DNA from: Thalassospira sp. ER-Se-21-Dark
GTDB lineage: Bacteria; Pseudomonadota; Alphaproteobacteria; Rhodospirillales; Thalassospiraceae
Length of the DNA stretch: 64,000 nt
Assembly (NCBI RefSeq): GCF_017922435.1
Contig: NZ_VDEZ01000005.1
Coordinates: forward strand, 124,001 to 188,000
Reading direction: 5' to 3'
Shown in pieces: positions 32,847 to 40,926 of this stretch. Every line of letters begins with the position of its first letter. Positions within the stretch are counted from its first letter, which is position 1. The position numbers and the translations under genes are program-made. The notes beneath the pieces are model-generated. The model was not told where the DNA came from, searched no databases, and saw only the letters and a program-made list of their open reading frames with translations.

Positions 32847-33905
32847 ATGAGCCCATTCAATTCAAAAGTTGCAGCTGCTGTTTTCTCTGGCGCACTCTTC
32901 ACTGGCGCGCTGGCACTGTCGACCTCCCTGACCAGCTCCGCAGCCTTCGCAGAGCCGGTTCTTGAAAACACCACCCAGGAATTCATTGATGTTCTCTCCG
33001 CGTCCGGCGGTCCGGCCATCTACACCCTGACCCCGGCTGAGGCCCGCAACGTTCTGGCTGGCGCACAGTCCGGCGAAGTTGCCAAACCGGCCGTCGATAT
33101 CACTGACACGGTCTTTGGTGTTGGCCCGACGGGTGCCACCAAGGTCCGCATCATCCGCCCGACGGGCAATACTGATCGCCTTCCTGTGATCGTTTATTTC
33201 CATGGCGCAGGCTGGGTGATGGGCGATACCGGCACCCATGATCGTCTGGTCCGTGAACTTTCGGTGCGCGCCAATGCGGCCCTGGTGTTCGTGGATTACG
33301 AACGCTCCCCGGAGGCACGTTACCCGATCGCGATTGAGCAGGATTACGCCGTCACCAAATATGTGGCTGAACATGGTGAACAGCTCAATATCGATCCGAC
33401 CCGCCTGGCAATTGCCGGTGACAGCGTCGGGGGCAACATGACCGCTGTGGTCTCGCTTCTGGCCCAGGAACGCAAAGGTCCGGAAATCACCGCACAGGTT
33501 CTGTTCTATCCGGTGACGGATGCCGATTTTGACAACGGATCCTATACCGAATTTGCCAACGGCCCGTGGTTGACCGAGCCTGCGATGGAATGGTTCTGGA
33601 ACCAGTACCTGCCCGAAGGCGTTGATCGTACTGACCCGAAAATCACACCGATCCATGCAAGTGCCGATCAGCTTGCCGGTCAGGCCCCGGCACTTGTGAT
33701 TACTGCGGAAAACGACGTGCTGCGGGATGAAGGCGAGGCATATGCCCGCAAACTGAGCCAGGCTGGCGTTGATGTCACCGTCACGCGCTACAACGGCACG
33801 ATCCATGACTTTGTCATGCTCAATGCCCTTGCCGATACCCCGGCTGCCAAAGGCGCAATTGCCCAGGCCGGTCAGTATCTCCGCACCGCCCTGCACGGCG
33901 AATAA
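32847..33905 (+). CDS. Exported alpha/beta hydrolase (HSL/GDXG-type esterase)
   Basis: A 352-residue protein. A signal peptide of about 35 residues ends near ASSAAFAEP. The mature enzyme has the oxyanion loop HGAGW (119-123), nucleophile Ser193 in GDSVGG, Asp at about 290-294 in AENDVLRDEGE and His320 in GTIHDFVML, the hormone-sensitive lipase-like set. It hydrolyses short-chain esters in the periplasm or outside (family). It sits between the OhrR-type operators and ohr, so it is probably peroxide-induced. A physiological substrate cannot be read. Confidence 0.85.
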   Translation: MSPFNSKVAAAVFSGALFTGALALSTSLTSSAAFAEPVLENTTQEFIDVLSASGGPAIYTLTPAEARNVLAGAQSGEVAKPAVDITDTVFGVGPTGATKVRIIRPTGNTDRLPVIVYFHGAGWVMGDTGTHDRLVRELSVRANAALVFVDYERSPEARYPIAIEQDYAVTKYVAEHGEQLNIDPTRLAIAGDSVGGNMTAVVSLLAQERKGPEITAQVLFYPVTDADFDNGSYTEFANGPWLTEPAMEWFWNQYLPEGVDRTDPKITPIHASADQLAGQAPALVITAENDVLRDEGEAYARKLSQAGVDVTVTRYNGTIHDFVMLNALADTPAAKGAIAQAGQYLRTALHGE

Positions 33906-34059
33906 CACGACGAATACAGGGGAATTGTCCCCAAACTTTAACACTCTTTCGGGTAGGTGCGGTTGCACCTGCCCGCCCCCGGCGACATATGAAGGATCTT
34001 GGTCCCTAACAGCCGGGTAATCACCAACCGAACCAATGTTCAAACAAAGGATGAAAACC

Positions 34060-34485
34060 ATGTCTGTTGATGTCAAATACACCGCACTCGCTTCTGCAAC
34101 CGGTGGCCGCGATGGCCGCGCCTCGACTGACGATGGATCGCTTGATGTCAAGCTGTCCACGCCAAAGGAGCTCGGCGGTGCTGGCGGTGACGGTCATAAC
34201 CCGGAACAGCTTTTTGCCATGGGCTACTCGGCCTGCTTTATTGGCGCCATGAAGGCAGCCAGCGGCCAGACCAAGATCAAGGTACCAAATGACGTCGGGG
34301 TTTCGGCTGAAGTCGGTATCGGTCCGCGCGAAGCAGGCGGCTTTGGTATCGCCGTCGAACTCACAGTATCGCTGCCGGGTCTCGACAAGGCCGATGCTGA
34401 GAAGCTTGTCGAAACGGCGCACACAATTTGCCCCTATTCCAACGCAATTCGCGGCAATGTCGATGTCACAACGACCATCGCCTAA
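34060..34485 (+). CDS. ohr: Organic hydroperoxide resistance protein Ohr
   Basis: A 141-residue OsmC-fold thiol peroxidase. The peroxidatic Cys59 (GYSACFIGAM) and resolving Cys124 (TICPYSNAIRGN), together with Arg20 and Glu49 (NPEQLFA), are the Ohr set. It reduces organic hydroperoxides, normally with lipoyl proteins as donor. ATG 34060 follows AAGGA by 8 bases. It lies 154 bases after the esterase gene, same strand, and is followed by two hairpins, the second a strong terminator. Confidence 0.95.
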   Translation: MSVDVKYTALASATGGRDGRASTDDGSLDVKLSTPKELGGAGGDGHNPEQLFAMGYSACFIGAMKAASGQTKIKVPNDVGVSAEVGIGPREAGGFGIAVELTVSLPGLDKADAEKLVETAHTICPYSNAIRGNVDVTTTIA

Positions 34486-34540
34486 TTTTCGTCTCCCCCC
34501 TGCTGGTCAGCTCCCCCCAAACTGCTGACCAGCAATTCCA

Positions 34541-34570
34541 GGCCCGGTGTCCCCCGCACCGGGCCTTTTT
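34541..34570 (+). terminator. Intrinsic terminator of ohr
   Basis: GGCCCGGTG-TCCCCCG-CACCGGGCC followed by TTTTTCTGTT. A second long hairpin (TGCTGGTCAG and CTGACCAGCA arms) lies just before it at 34501-34534. Confidence 0.9.
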
Positions 34571-34627
34571 CTGTTCTCTGCCTGCTTGTGAAACAAACAT
34601 TTGTCCTGCACTGTGGTCGGTGATGAT

Positions 34628-34896
34628 CTAGGCTCAGGACCTATTAATTTGATTTGAATGGCAGAGGTTATATTTGTGAAATCCAAGGAAAAGCCCGCAG
34701 GTCGGGCTGGTATTCCGGCCAAGGGATTTGACGCAGGAGTTTGCAAATATAACCTCTGTCCTTCGGATTAACCGGATTTGCACGGGCTACTTCGTCGTAA
34801 AACCTTAAAAGATGTATATCTTCCCGCGGTTTTGCTCCGCGTATCCGCACAAATCCGGTGAACCATTCGAACCAAATTAATAGACCCTGAGCCTAG
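34628..34896. mobile_element. Miniature inverted-repeat element, highly structured
   Basis: The element is bounded by CTAG at both ends. Terminal inverted repeats of about 34 bases match at 30 positions (left begins CTAGGCTCAGGACCTATTAA; right is its complement from 34896). Inside lie two further inverted repeats: a perfect 15-bp pair (34662-34676 with 34744-34758) and a perfect 10-bp pair (34771-34780 with 34850-34859), each capped by small GC hairpins. No gene fits inside. CTAG ends and the size suggest a non-autonomous relative of IS5-type elements; the parent is not in the window. It lies between the ohr terminator and the monooxygenase-fold gene. Confidence 0.75.
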
Positions 34897-34932
34897 CCAA
34901 AAGCCAAACAATGAAAATGACAGGAAACCGAA

Positions 34933-35229
34933 ATGCCCAAGCAGCTTACCGTTGTTGCCACCGCACGCGCCAAACCCGGCATGGAAGAAGAACTTGGCAA
35001 ACGGCTTTTGGCATTGGTTGAACCGTCGCGCGCCGAGGAAGGCTGCATCAGCTATGACATGCACCAGTCAAATGACGATCCCGCACTCTGGTTGGCCTAT
35101 GAAACCTGGCGCTCGGAAGAAGACCTCGCCCGGCATTTCGAGATGCCCTACCTAAAGGCCTTTGGCGAGAGTAAGGATGAAGTGCTTGCACAGCCGCTTG
35201 ATGTCCGTAAATTCAGCCTCAAATCATAA
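34933..35229 (+). CDS. ABM-domain putative quinol monooxygenase
   Basis: A 98-residue ferredoxin-like fold protein. The phrases LTVVATARAKPGMEEELGKRLLALVEPSRAEEGCISYDMHQSNDDPALWLAYETWRSEEDLARHFEMPYLKAF follow the antibiotic-biosynthesis-monooxygenase (YgiN-like) pattern, with the usual EGC-YD and W-S-E-L-H landmarks. Dimeric; no cofactor in the family. Substrate unknown. AGGAAACCG precedes the ATG. It begins 36 bases after the miniature element, which may supply or block its promoter. Confidence 0.85.
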   Translation: MPKQLTVVATARAKPGMEEELGKRLLALVEPSRAEEGCISYDMHQSNDDPALWLAYETWRSEEDLARHFEMPYLKAFGESKDEVLAQPLDVRKFSLKS

Positions 35230-35259
35230 CGCCTGACTTAATCTGACTGGCTTTCAAAC

Positions 35260-35697
35260 GTGCTTTTCGCCCTTTTCCTTTCCGCACTGACATCCGCAAC
35301 CATCCTGCCCGGCACGTCCGAGGCGGCGTTGGCCGCCCTCATTGCGTCCGGTGATCATGCCATATGGCTGTTGGTGCTGGTCGCCACGGTGGGCAATGTT
35401 CTGGGGTCGCTCATCAACTGGTGGCTTGGCCTTTATGCCGAGCATTTCAAGCACAAGCGCTGGTTCCCCGTCTCCGCCGAGGCACTGGATCGCGCATCCC
35501 ACTGGTTTGGCAAATACGGGCTGTGGTCATTACTGCTTTCATGGCTTCCGATTATTGGGGATCCGCTCACGCTGTTTGCCGGGGTCATGCGGGTGCGCCT
35601 TCTGCCCTTCATCATTCTGGTGACCATTGGCAAGGCGGCGCGCTATGCCATGATTGCCGGAGGGGCAACTGGTTTGTCGAACATGTTTTCCGGTTGA
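35260..35697 (+). CDS. YqaA-type SNARE-associated membrane protein
   Basis: A 145-residue protein with about four hydrophobic spans. LPGTSEAALAALIASG, VGNVLGSLINWWLGLY, RWFPVS, WSLLLSWLPIIGDPLTLFAGVMRV and GKAARYA are the standard blocks of YqaA proteins, small relatives of the DedA/VTT group thought to act in lipid handling. It starts with GTG at 35260 and has only a weak ribosome site. It follows the ABM gene by 30 bases. Confidence 0.8.
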   Translation: MLFALFLSALTSATILPGTSEAALAALIASGDHAIWLLVLVATVGNVLGSLINWWLGLYAEHFKHKRWFPVSAEALDRASHWFGKYGLWSLLLSWLPIIGDPLTLFAGVMRVRLLPFIILVTIGKAARYAMIAGGATGLSNMFSG

Positions 35698-35875
35698 AGC
35701 ACGAAATAATTCTTCAAAATATCGAAAAATAAAACCACTCCCCTTCAGAAAATCCACCCTTGATTTAAATATTTAAAAATAAATAAATTGTAATATTACA
35801 TCATCAATGTTTTCCTTTGATCTAACAGAGCCGCGAAAAATACTTTTCACGGCCTGATTAAAAGGAATTTTATTT

Positions 35876-36244
35876 ATGGCTATCGAAATCCCTGCATGGA
35901 CAAAGCCCGGAATTTGGGGCGGCATTATCGGCGCCGCACTGATCACCATTGTCGGTTTTAGCACCGGCTCGGTGGTGTCTGGTGGCACTGCGCAGGAAAT
36001 GGCCGATGCAAGCGGCAAGGAAGCAACGATCTCGGCAATGGCACCGGTATGTGTCGCCCAGTTCAAAATGCTTTCGCCCAACAATCAGACGGCGGAACTT
36101 ACGGCCCTCAAGGCTGAAAGCTCTTACAAGCGCGACGATTTCGTGATTGCAAAAGGCTGGGCAACCATGCCGGGCAGTGACGAACCCAATAACGAGATCG
36201 CTCAGCGCTGTGCATCGCTTCTGATGGATCTGACGACAAGCTGA
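35876..36244 (+). CDS. Conserved hypothetical membrane-anchored protein
   Basis: A 122-residue protein with one N-terminal span (WGGIIGAALITIVGFSTG) and a periplasmic helical domain with two cysteines (APVCVAQF and AQRCASLLM) that could form a disulfide. I do not recognise a named family. AAAGGA sits 9 bases before the ATG. The leader is very AT-rich and contains a GCCG-GAAAA/TTTTC-CGGC hairpin (35830-35853). A strong terminator follows, so it is a single-gene unit. Confidence 0.65.
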   Translation: MAIEIPAWTKPGIWGGIIGAALITIVGFSTGSVVSGGTAQEMADASGKEATISAMAPVCVAQFKMLSPNNQTAELTALKAESSYKRDDFVIAKGWATMPGSDEPNNEIAQRCASLLMDLTTS

Positions 36245-36296
36245 TCTGACACCGGTTCCGACACACCAACCGGAACACGGATATCGACAGCACGCA

Positions 36297-36330
36297 ACGC
36301 AACCGGCTCCACATCCGGTTGCGTTTTTTT
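36297..36330 (+). terminator. Intrinsic terminator
   Basis: ACGCAACCGG-CTCCACAT-CCGGTTGCGT followed by TTTTTT. Confidence 0.9.
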
Positions 36331-36442
36331 ATGCCCAAAGCCGAAATCACCCTTGCGCAGGTCAATTTTGTTCAATAAACGCGCCGCAAGACAGCGCATG
36401 TTGATCAACAACAAAAAAACACACCGTGCGAGGAACACCAAG

Positions 36443-37051
36443 ATGTCCGGCTTTAGCGCCACACTCAGCCTCTATCTTTCCATGGCCGCCTTTGCCTTGG
36501 CCGCCTCCATCACACCGGGACCGGTCAATATTCTGGTGCTGAGTTCTGGCGTGCAGTATGGCTTTCGCCCGTCCCTTCGCCTTGTCTTTGGCGCAACGGC
36601 CGGGTTTTGCCTTTTGCTGCTTTTGATCGGGCTTGGTCTGCATGAAATGCTGGAAGCCTTCCCGCAACTGACCACTGTCATTCAGTGGGCCGGTGTGGCG
36701 TTCTTGCTGTTCATGGCCTGGAAGCTGGCAACGTCAAATGGCGAACTTGGCAAGGGCGATGCCCAAACTGGTCCCAAGGCCATCACCGGGGCCGTCATGC
36801 AATGGCTTAACCCAAAGGCCTGGCTGGCATCCATCGCCGGGATGGGCGCCTATGCCGCGTCCGGTGCGCCAACCCTGATCTGGGAATTTACCGCCATCTA
36901 TTTTGTGGTCTGTTTCGCCTCGGTCGCGTGCTGGGCCTATGCCGGGGCATTTTTGTCGCGCTTTCTGGGCGAACCTGCACGCATTCGCGCATTCAACCGG
37001 GCGATGGCCGTATTGCTGGTCGCCAGTGCAGCCTATCTGATTTTGGGATAA
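36443..37051 (+). CDS. LysE/RhtB-family amino acid exporter
   Basis: A 202-residue inner-membrane protein with about six spans. The N-terminal ASITPGPVNILVLSSGVQYGFRPSLRLVFGATAGF is the LysE-family signature, and MQWLNPKAWLASIAGMGAY matches the NPKAW motif. It exports amino acids or analogues; substrate not readable. ATG 36443 has GAGGAA 9 bases upstream. It is convergent with an AraC regulator, a frequent partner of such exporters. Confidence 0.9.
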   Translation: MSGFSATLSLYLSMAAFALAASITPGPVNILVLSSGVQYGFRPSLRLVFGATAGFCLLLLLIGLGLHEMLEAFPQLTTVIQWAGVAFLLFMAWKLATSNGELGKGDAQTGPKAITGAVMQWLNPKAWLASIAGMGAYAASGAPTLIWEFTAIYFVVCFASVACWAYAGAFLSRFLGEPARIRAFNRAMAVLLVASAAYLILG

Positions 37052-37093
37052 TCCCCCGCACCCCGTCCCCATAGTCGGGTTGCGTAAACTCCG

Positions 37094-37139
37094 GGCGGGT
37101 CTTGGGACTGAACCTGGTCACCCGCCTTCTTTTTTTTTC
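37094..37139 (+). terminator. Intrinsic terminator of the LysE gene
   Basis: GGCGGGT and ACCCGCC arms around 19 bases, followed by TTCTTTTTTTTT. It lies between convergent genes. Confidence 0.8.
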
Positions 37140-37143
37140 TCAA

Positions 37144-37998
37144 TCACGCCGCCTGCGCGCGGGCATATTGCCGTGGCGTCGCCGCCATCAGGCGTTTGAA
37201 AATGCGCTGGAAATGCGCCTGATCAGCAAAGCCTGTTTCAAGCGCAACATCCACGATCTTTTCGCCCCGCCTCAGTGCATGACGGGCGCGCTGCACCCGG
37301 CAATTGATCAGATAGGCATACGGCGTCATGCCATATGTTTTCTTGAATGCCCGCACCAAATAGGACCGGGAATAACCAACCAACGCCGCCAGATCATCCA
37401 GACCGATATTCTCGGCATAATGCGCACGAATATACTCGGCCACGCGGGCCATCTTGCGGTCATGAACCGCACCGGAAACCCTGACCACACGATCAAGCAC
37501 CCCGCGCCGGTCAAGCTGCACATGCAGATCGCCAAAGAAAGACACCAGCGCGGTTTCCTTGCCGAGAATATCCACATCCGGGTTGGCCAGCGTATCGGCC
37601 AGATCAATCAAGCCGTCATAAAGATGCGGATCATGGCTGAGTGCGTCGGAAAACATCGCAAACTTCCCGGCCGCATCGGCATCCAGTTCAATCTGCAAAT
37701 CGGTAAGCCAGTCCGGATCAACAAACAGCATGTCATAAACCCAGTCCGCGCCCTTGACCGGGTTGCAGCCATGAACGTCCTCGGGGTTCAGGATCACCAC
37801 CGAACCGGCCTGCGTTTCATGGGTTTTACCCCGGTTCCAGTAGGTGCTGTAACCGCCCCGCACCGTGCCAATCGAAAAGGTATCGTGGCTGTGGCGCTCA
37901 TAACAAACCGCATGCCCGTCCGCCACACGCCGCAATTCAACAAACGGCATCGCGTCATTGCGCCAGAAATGCTGATTGCGGGTATCGGGGGCTGCCAT
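37144..37998 (-). CDS. AraC-family transcriptional regulator
   Basis: A 284-residue protein. An N-terminal cupin-like sensor (about 15-110: HSHDTFSIGTVRGGYSTYWNRGK, then GSVVILNPEDVHGCNPV) is followed by a double helix-turn-helix (about 175-280: IGLDDLAALVGYSRSYLVRAFKKTYGMTPYAYLINCRVQRARHALRRG, VDVALETGFADQAHFQRIFKRLMAATPRQYA). It may control the convergent LysE exporter in response to a small molecule; inferred from adjacency. It is divergent from the DinG-type helicase gene. Confidence 0.9.
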   Translation of the reverse strand: MAAPDTRNQHFWRNDAMPFVELRRVADGHAVCYERHSHDTFSIGTVRGGYSTYWNRGKTHETQAGSVVILNPEDVHGCNPVKGADWVYDMLFVDPDWLTDLQIELDADAAGKFAMFSDALSHDPHLYDGLIDLADTLANPDVDILGKETALVSFFGDLHVQLDRRGVLDRVVRVSGAVHDRKMARVAEYIRAHYAENIGLDDLAALVGYSRSYLVRAFKKTYGMTPYAYLINCRVQRARHALRRGEKIVDVALETGFADQAHFQRIFKRLMAATPRQYARAQAA

Positions 37999-38086
37999 TG
38001 CGGTCCGTCTTCTTGTGTTCGGGTGATTGCTCTATAAATTCCAAGATAGGTCAATTTCCCCGGTGGCGCCACTGTCGCTGTCTGCT

Positions 38087-38092
38087 TATAGT
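38087..38092 (+). promoter_or_regulatory. Possible -10 box placing the helicase mRNA start at its ATG
   Basis: TATAGT lies 7 bases before the ATG at 38100, with no ribosome site between. A leaderless transcript would result. The -35 region is poor. Confidence 0.3.
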
Positions 38093-38099
38093 GCCCCAA

Positions 38100-40883
38100 A
38101 TGTTCGATGATCGTTCCGAAGAGTCCCAACCGCGTTTCATGCCGCCCAACGCACCTGTCATGGTCGTTGGATTGCGTCATGCCGTGTTCTTGTCACCCGA
38201 TGGCGAGATCGAGGAACTCCCGCACGGGGCCGCGGCCAAGCGTGCGCGGTCATCACGCCCCATTCTGGTCCATACCCCGGCCTGTGCAAGGCGGCTGAAA
38301 TCCGATCCGTTTCCGGCCCATGACCTGCTGGAGCTATTTGCATTTGTCCGCCCGGCACAGTTTTGCGTACCGACCCCGCGCGGCATTGCCCTTGCGACGG
38401 GACAAAAGCCAGCAGATGACCTGATCGGTCAGGCAGAGGCACTGGCAGAAGCCATGAAACGGCTTTTGCAGGAACTCGCCACCCTTCATCGCAACAAACG
38501 TGGGCCAGCACTTTCGGTTGCATGGCCGATGGCGCGCGGCCACTGGCCGTGGGGCGTTTCGGTTCTGGCGGCCCTTGGGGCGGATGGCGATGGTCCGCAT
38601 CGTTATGCGGTATATGAAGGGCTTAAGGTCTGGAAAAAGCTTGGCGAGTGGTCTGAACATGCCCCGCCACCGCCGCCGGCCAACTACCCGGTTGATCCCA
38701 AGGATGCGCGCAAACGCCTGAAGGAACTTCTCGGCGAAGGAGCCGAAGAACGCCCGCAACAGGCCGATTATGCATCATCCGTATGCTCCGCCTTTGGCCC
38801 GCGCCTGCATGATGGTGCGCCCAACATCGTTCTGGCTGAGGCCGGAACGGGGACCGGCAAGACATTGGGTTATGTCGCCCCGGCGTCGCTTTGGGCCCAG
38901 AAGAATGACGGTGCGGTCTGGATTTCGACCTATACCCGCAACCTGCAACGTCAGATCGATCAGGAATTGGATCGCCTGTATGACGACCCCAAGGACAAAC
39001 GCCTTAAGGCCGTGGTGCGCAAGGGGCGGGAAAACTATTTCTGCCTGCTGAATTTCGAGGAAGCCCAACGCCCGCTTAATCAACAACCGCATCAAGCCAC
39101 CCCGCTGGGCCTGATTGCGCGGTGGGCATCGCATACCCGTGATGGCGATATGGTCGGGGGGGATTTCCCCGCCTGGCTGACCGAATTGCTGGGCAATCGG
39201 TTCACGGGGGCATTGGCCGATCAGCGCGGCGAATGCATCTATGCCGCCTGCCCGCATTATTCGAAATGCTTTGTCGAAAAGACGGTACGTCGCGCCCGGT
39301 CGGCCGAGATCGTGGTGGCCAACCATGCACTTGTCATGGTGCAGGCAGCCTTGGGCGGGCTTGATGATGCATCGATGCCGACGCGTTATGTCTTTGACGA
39401 GGGCCACCATCTTTTTGATGCCGCCGACAAGGCCTTTTCATCACATCTGACCGGGATGGAGGGGCAGGAACTCCGTCGTTGGCTTCTGGGGGCAGAGCAA
39501 AAAGGATCATCACGTGCACGCGGCCTGAAACAGCGCCTTGAAACCCTGATCCTGGATCGTGACGAACTGCGCGATGCCGTCAATGCCGTGATTGTCGCTG
39601 CCCAATGCCTGCCCGAACAGGGTTGGCTATCGCGCATTCATGACGGGTCACAACATGCCAAGGGCCCGGCGGAGGTCTTTTTGGCCCATGTCCGGGCACA
39701 GGTGATGGCGCGCTCCGCCGAGGGAGATCGTGGCTATTCAATCGAGACTGATTGCAAACCGGCGCTCAACGAAGTTCTTGCCAGTGCCGCCGATCTGGAT
39801 CGCGCGCTGGAGGCCATGGAAAAACCGGCCAAGTCGCTGATCAAGATCATTGCCCATATGCTTGATGAAAAGGCCGATGAGCTTGACAGTGCCGAACGCC
39901 AGCGCCTTGATGCCGCGATCCGGTCGCTTGAACGCCGCGCAATCATGCAGGTCGGCGCATGGCGTGAAATGCTGGCCTCACTGGTCGAGGAAACACCGAA
40001 AACCTTTGTCGACTGGTTTGCGATTGAACGCCAGTTTGGCCGCGATTTCGATGTTGGTATGCATCGCCATTACCTTGACCCGACCATCCCGCTGACGACG
40101 TCGCTTGCGCCCACCGCGCACGGCATGGTGGTGACATCCGCGACCCTGCGTGATGGCACAGGCGACGAAGAATTTGATTGGGCCGTGGCCGAGGATCGCA
40201 CGGGTGCCGCCCACATGCCGCTTCCAGCCATCCGGGCGGCAATGAAAAGCCCGTATAATTACCGCGAACAAACCCGCGTTTTCATCGTCAATGACCTTGG
40301 CCGGGATAACCCGGACCATGTTGCGGCGGCCTATCGCGAGCTGTTTCTGGCATCAGGTGGCGGCGCGCTTGGCCTGTTTACCGCGATTACGCGTCTGCGG
40401 GCGGTCTATGAGCGCCTGACCGGTCCGATGGATGAAGCGGGCCTGCAACTTCTGGCCCAGCATATTGATGGCATGGATGTCTCAACCCTGATCGACATTT
40501 TCCGGGTCGAACGCGATGCCTGCCTGCTCGGCACCGATGCGGTGCGTGACGGGGTGGATGTACCGGGTGATTCCTTGCGCCTGATCGTCTTTGACCGCGT
40601 GCCATGGCCCCGGCCCGACATCCTGCACCGCGCGCGCAAATCGGCGTTCCATGGTGCGCGCTATGACGACATGCTGACAAGGTTGCGCATGAAGCAGGCC
40701 TTTGGCCGCCTTGTCCGGCGTGCCGAAGATCGCGGGGTGTTCGTTTTGCTTGATAACCGCATGCCCTCACGGCTTCTAGGCGCCTTCCCCGAAGATGTCG
40801 AAGTTCAGCGGGTCGGCCTGCGCGAGGCGATTGAACAAACGCGAAGCTTCCTTGGCAATGACCGGGGTCGTGAAGAAGGTTAA
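38100..40883 (+). CDS. DinG/XPD-type iron-sulfur DNA helicase
   Basis: A 927-residue superfamily 2 helicase. Walker A AEAGTGTGKT with Lys254 and a DEGH box at 433-436. Four cysteines at 315, 379, 384 and 390 are placed as in the 4Fe-4S domain of XPD/DinG helicases. Helicase motifs V-VI appear as GVDVPGDSLRLIVFDRVPWPRPD and RMKQAFGRLVRRAEDRG. The first 220 residues are an extra domain not in E. coli DinG. It should unwind DNA 5' to 3' and resolve R-loops or replication blocks (family). An ATG at 38139 is an alternative start. Confidence 0.9.
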   Translation: MFDDRSEESQPRFMPPNAPVMVVGLRHAVFLSPDGEIEELPHGAAAKRARSSRPILVHTPACARRLKSDPFPAHDLLELFAFVRPAQFCVPTPRGIALATGQKPADDLIGQAEALAEAMKRLLQELATLHRNKRGPALSVAWPMARGHWPWGVSVLAALGADGDGPHRYAVYEGLKVWKKLGEWSEHAPPPPPANYPVDPKDARKRLKELLGEGAEERPQQADYASSVCSAFGPRLHDGAPNIVLAEAGTGTGKTLGYVAPASLWAQKNDGAVWISTYTRNLQRQIDQELDRLYDDPKDKRLKAVVRKGRENYFCLLNFEEAQRPLNQQPHQATPLGLIARWASHTRDGDMVGGDFPAWLTELLGNRFTGALADQRGECIYAACPHYSKCFVEKTVRRARSAEIVVANHALVMVQAALGGLDDASMPTRYVFDEGHHLFDAADKAFSSHLTGMEGQELRRWLLGAEQKGSSRARGLKQRLETLILDRDELRDAVNAVIVAAQCLPEQGWLSRIHDGSQHAKGPAEVFLAHVRAQVMARSAEGDRGYSIETDCKPALNEVLASAADLDRALEAMEKPAKSLIKIIAHMLDEKADELDSAERQRLDAAIRSLERRAIMQVGAWREMLASLVEETPKTFVDWFAIERQFGRDFDVGMHRHYLDPTIPLTTSLAPTAHGMVVTSATLRDGTGDEEFDWAVAEDRTGAAHMPLPAIRAAMKSPYNYREQTRVFIVNDLGRDNPDHVAAAYRELFLASGGGALGLFTAITRLRAVYERLTGPMDEAGLQLLAQHIDGMDVSTLIDIFRVERDACLLGTDAVRDGVDVPGDSLRLIVFDRVPWPRPDILHRARKSAFHGARYDDMLTRLRMKQAFGRLVRRAEDRGVFVLLDNRMPSRLLGAFPEDVEVQRVGLREAIEQTRSFLGNDRGREEG

Positions 40884-40926
40884 CCGGTTTCTTTGGCCTC
40901 AATTGTGACGGCGGAAAGGACGCACC

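Noticed and set aside
32862-34160. 432-codon open frame on the minus strand opposite the esterase and the start of ohr
   Set aside because: It is antisense to genes with intact catalytic motifs; its product is low in recognisable motifs and it has no ribosome site. High GC at third positions makes long antisense frames common here.
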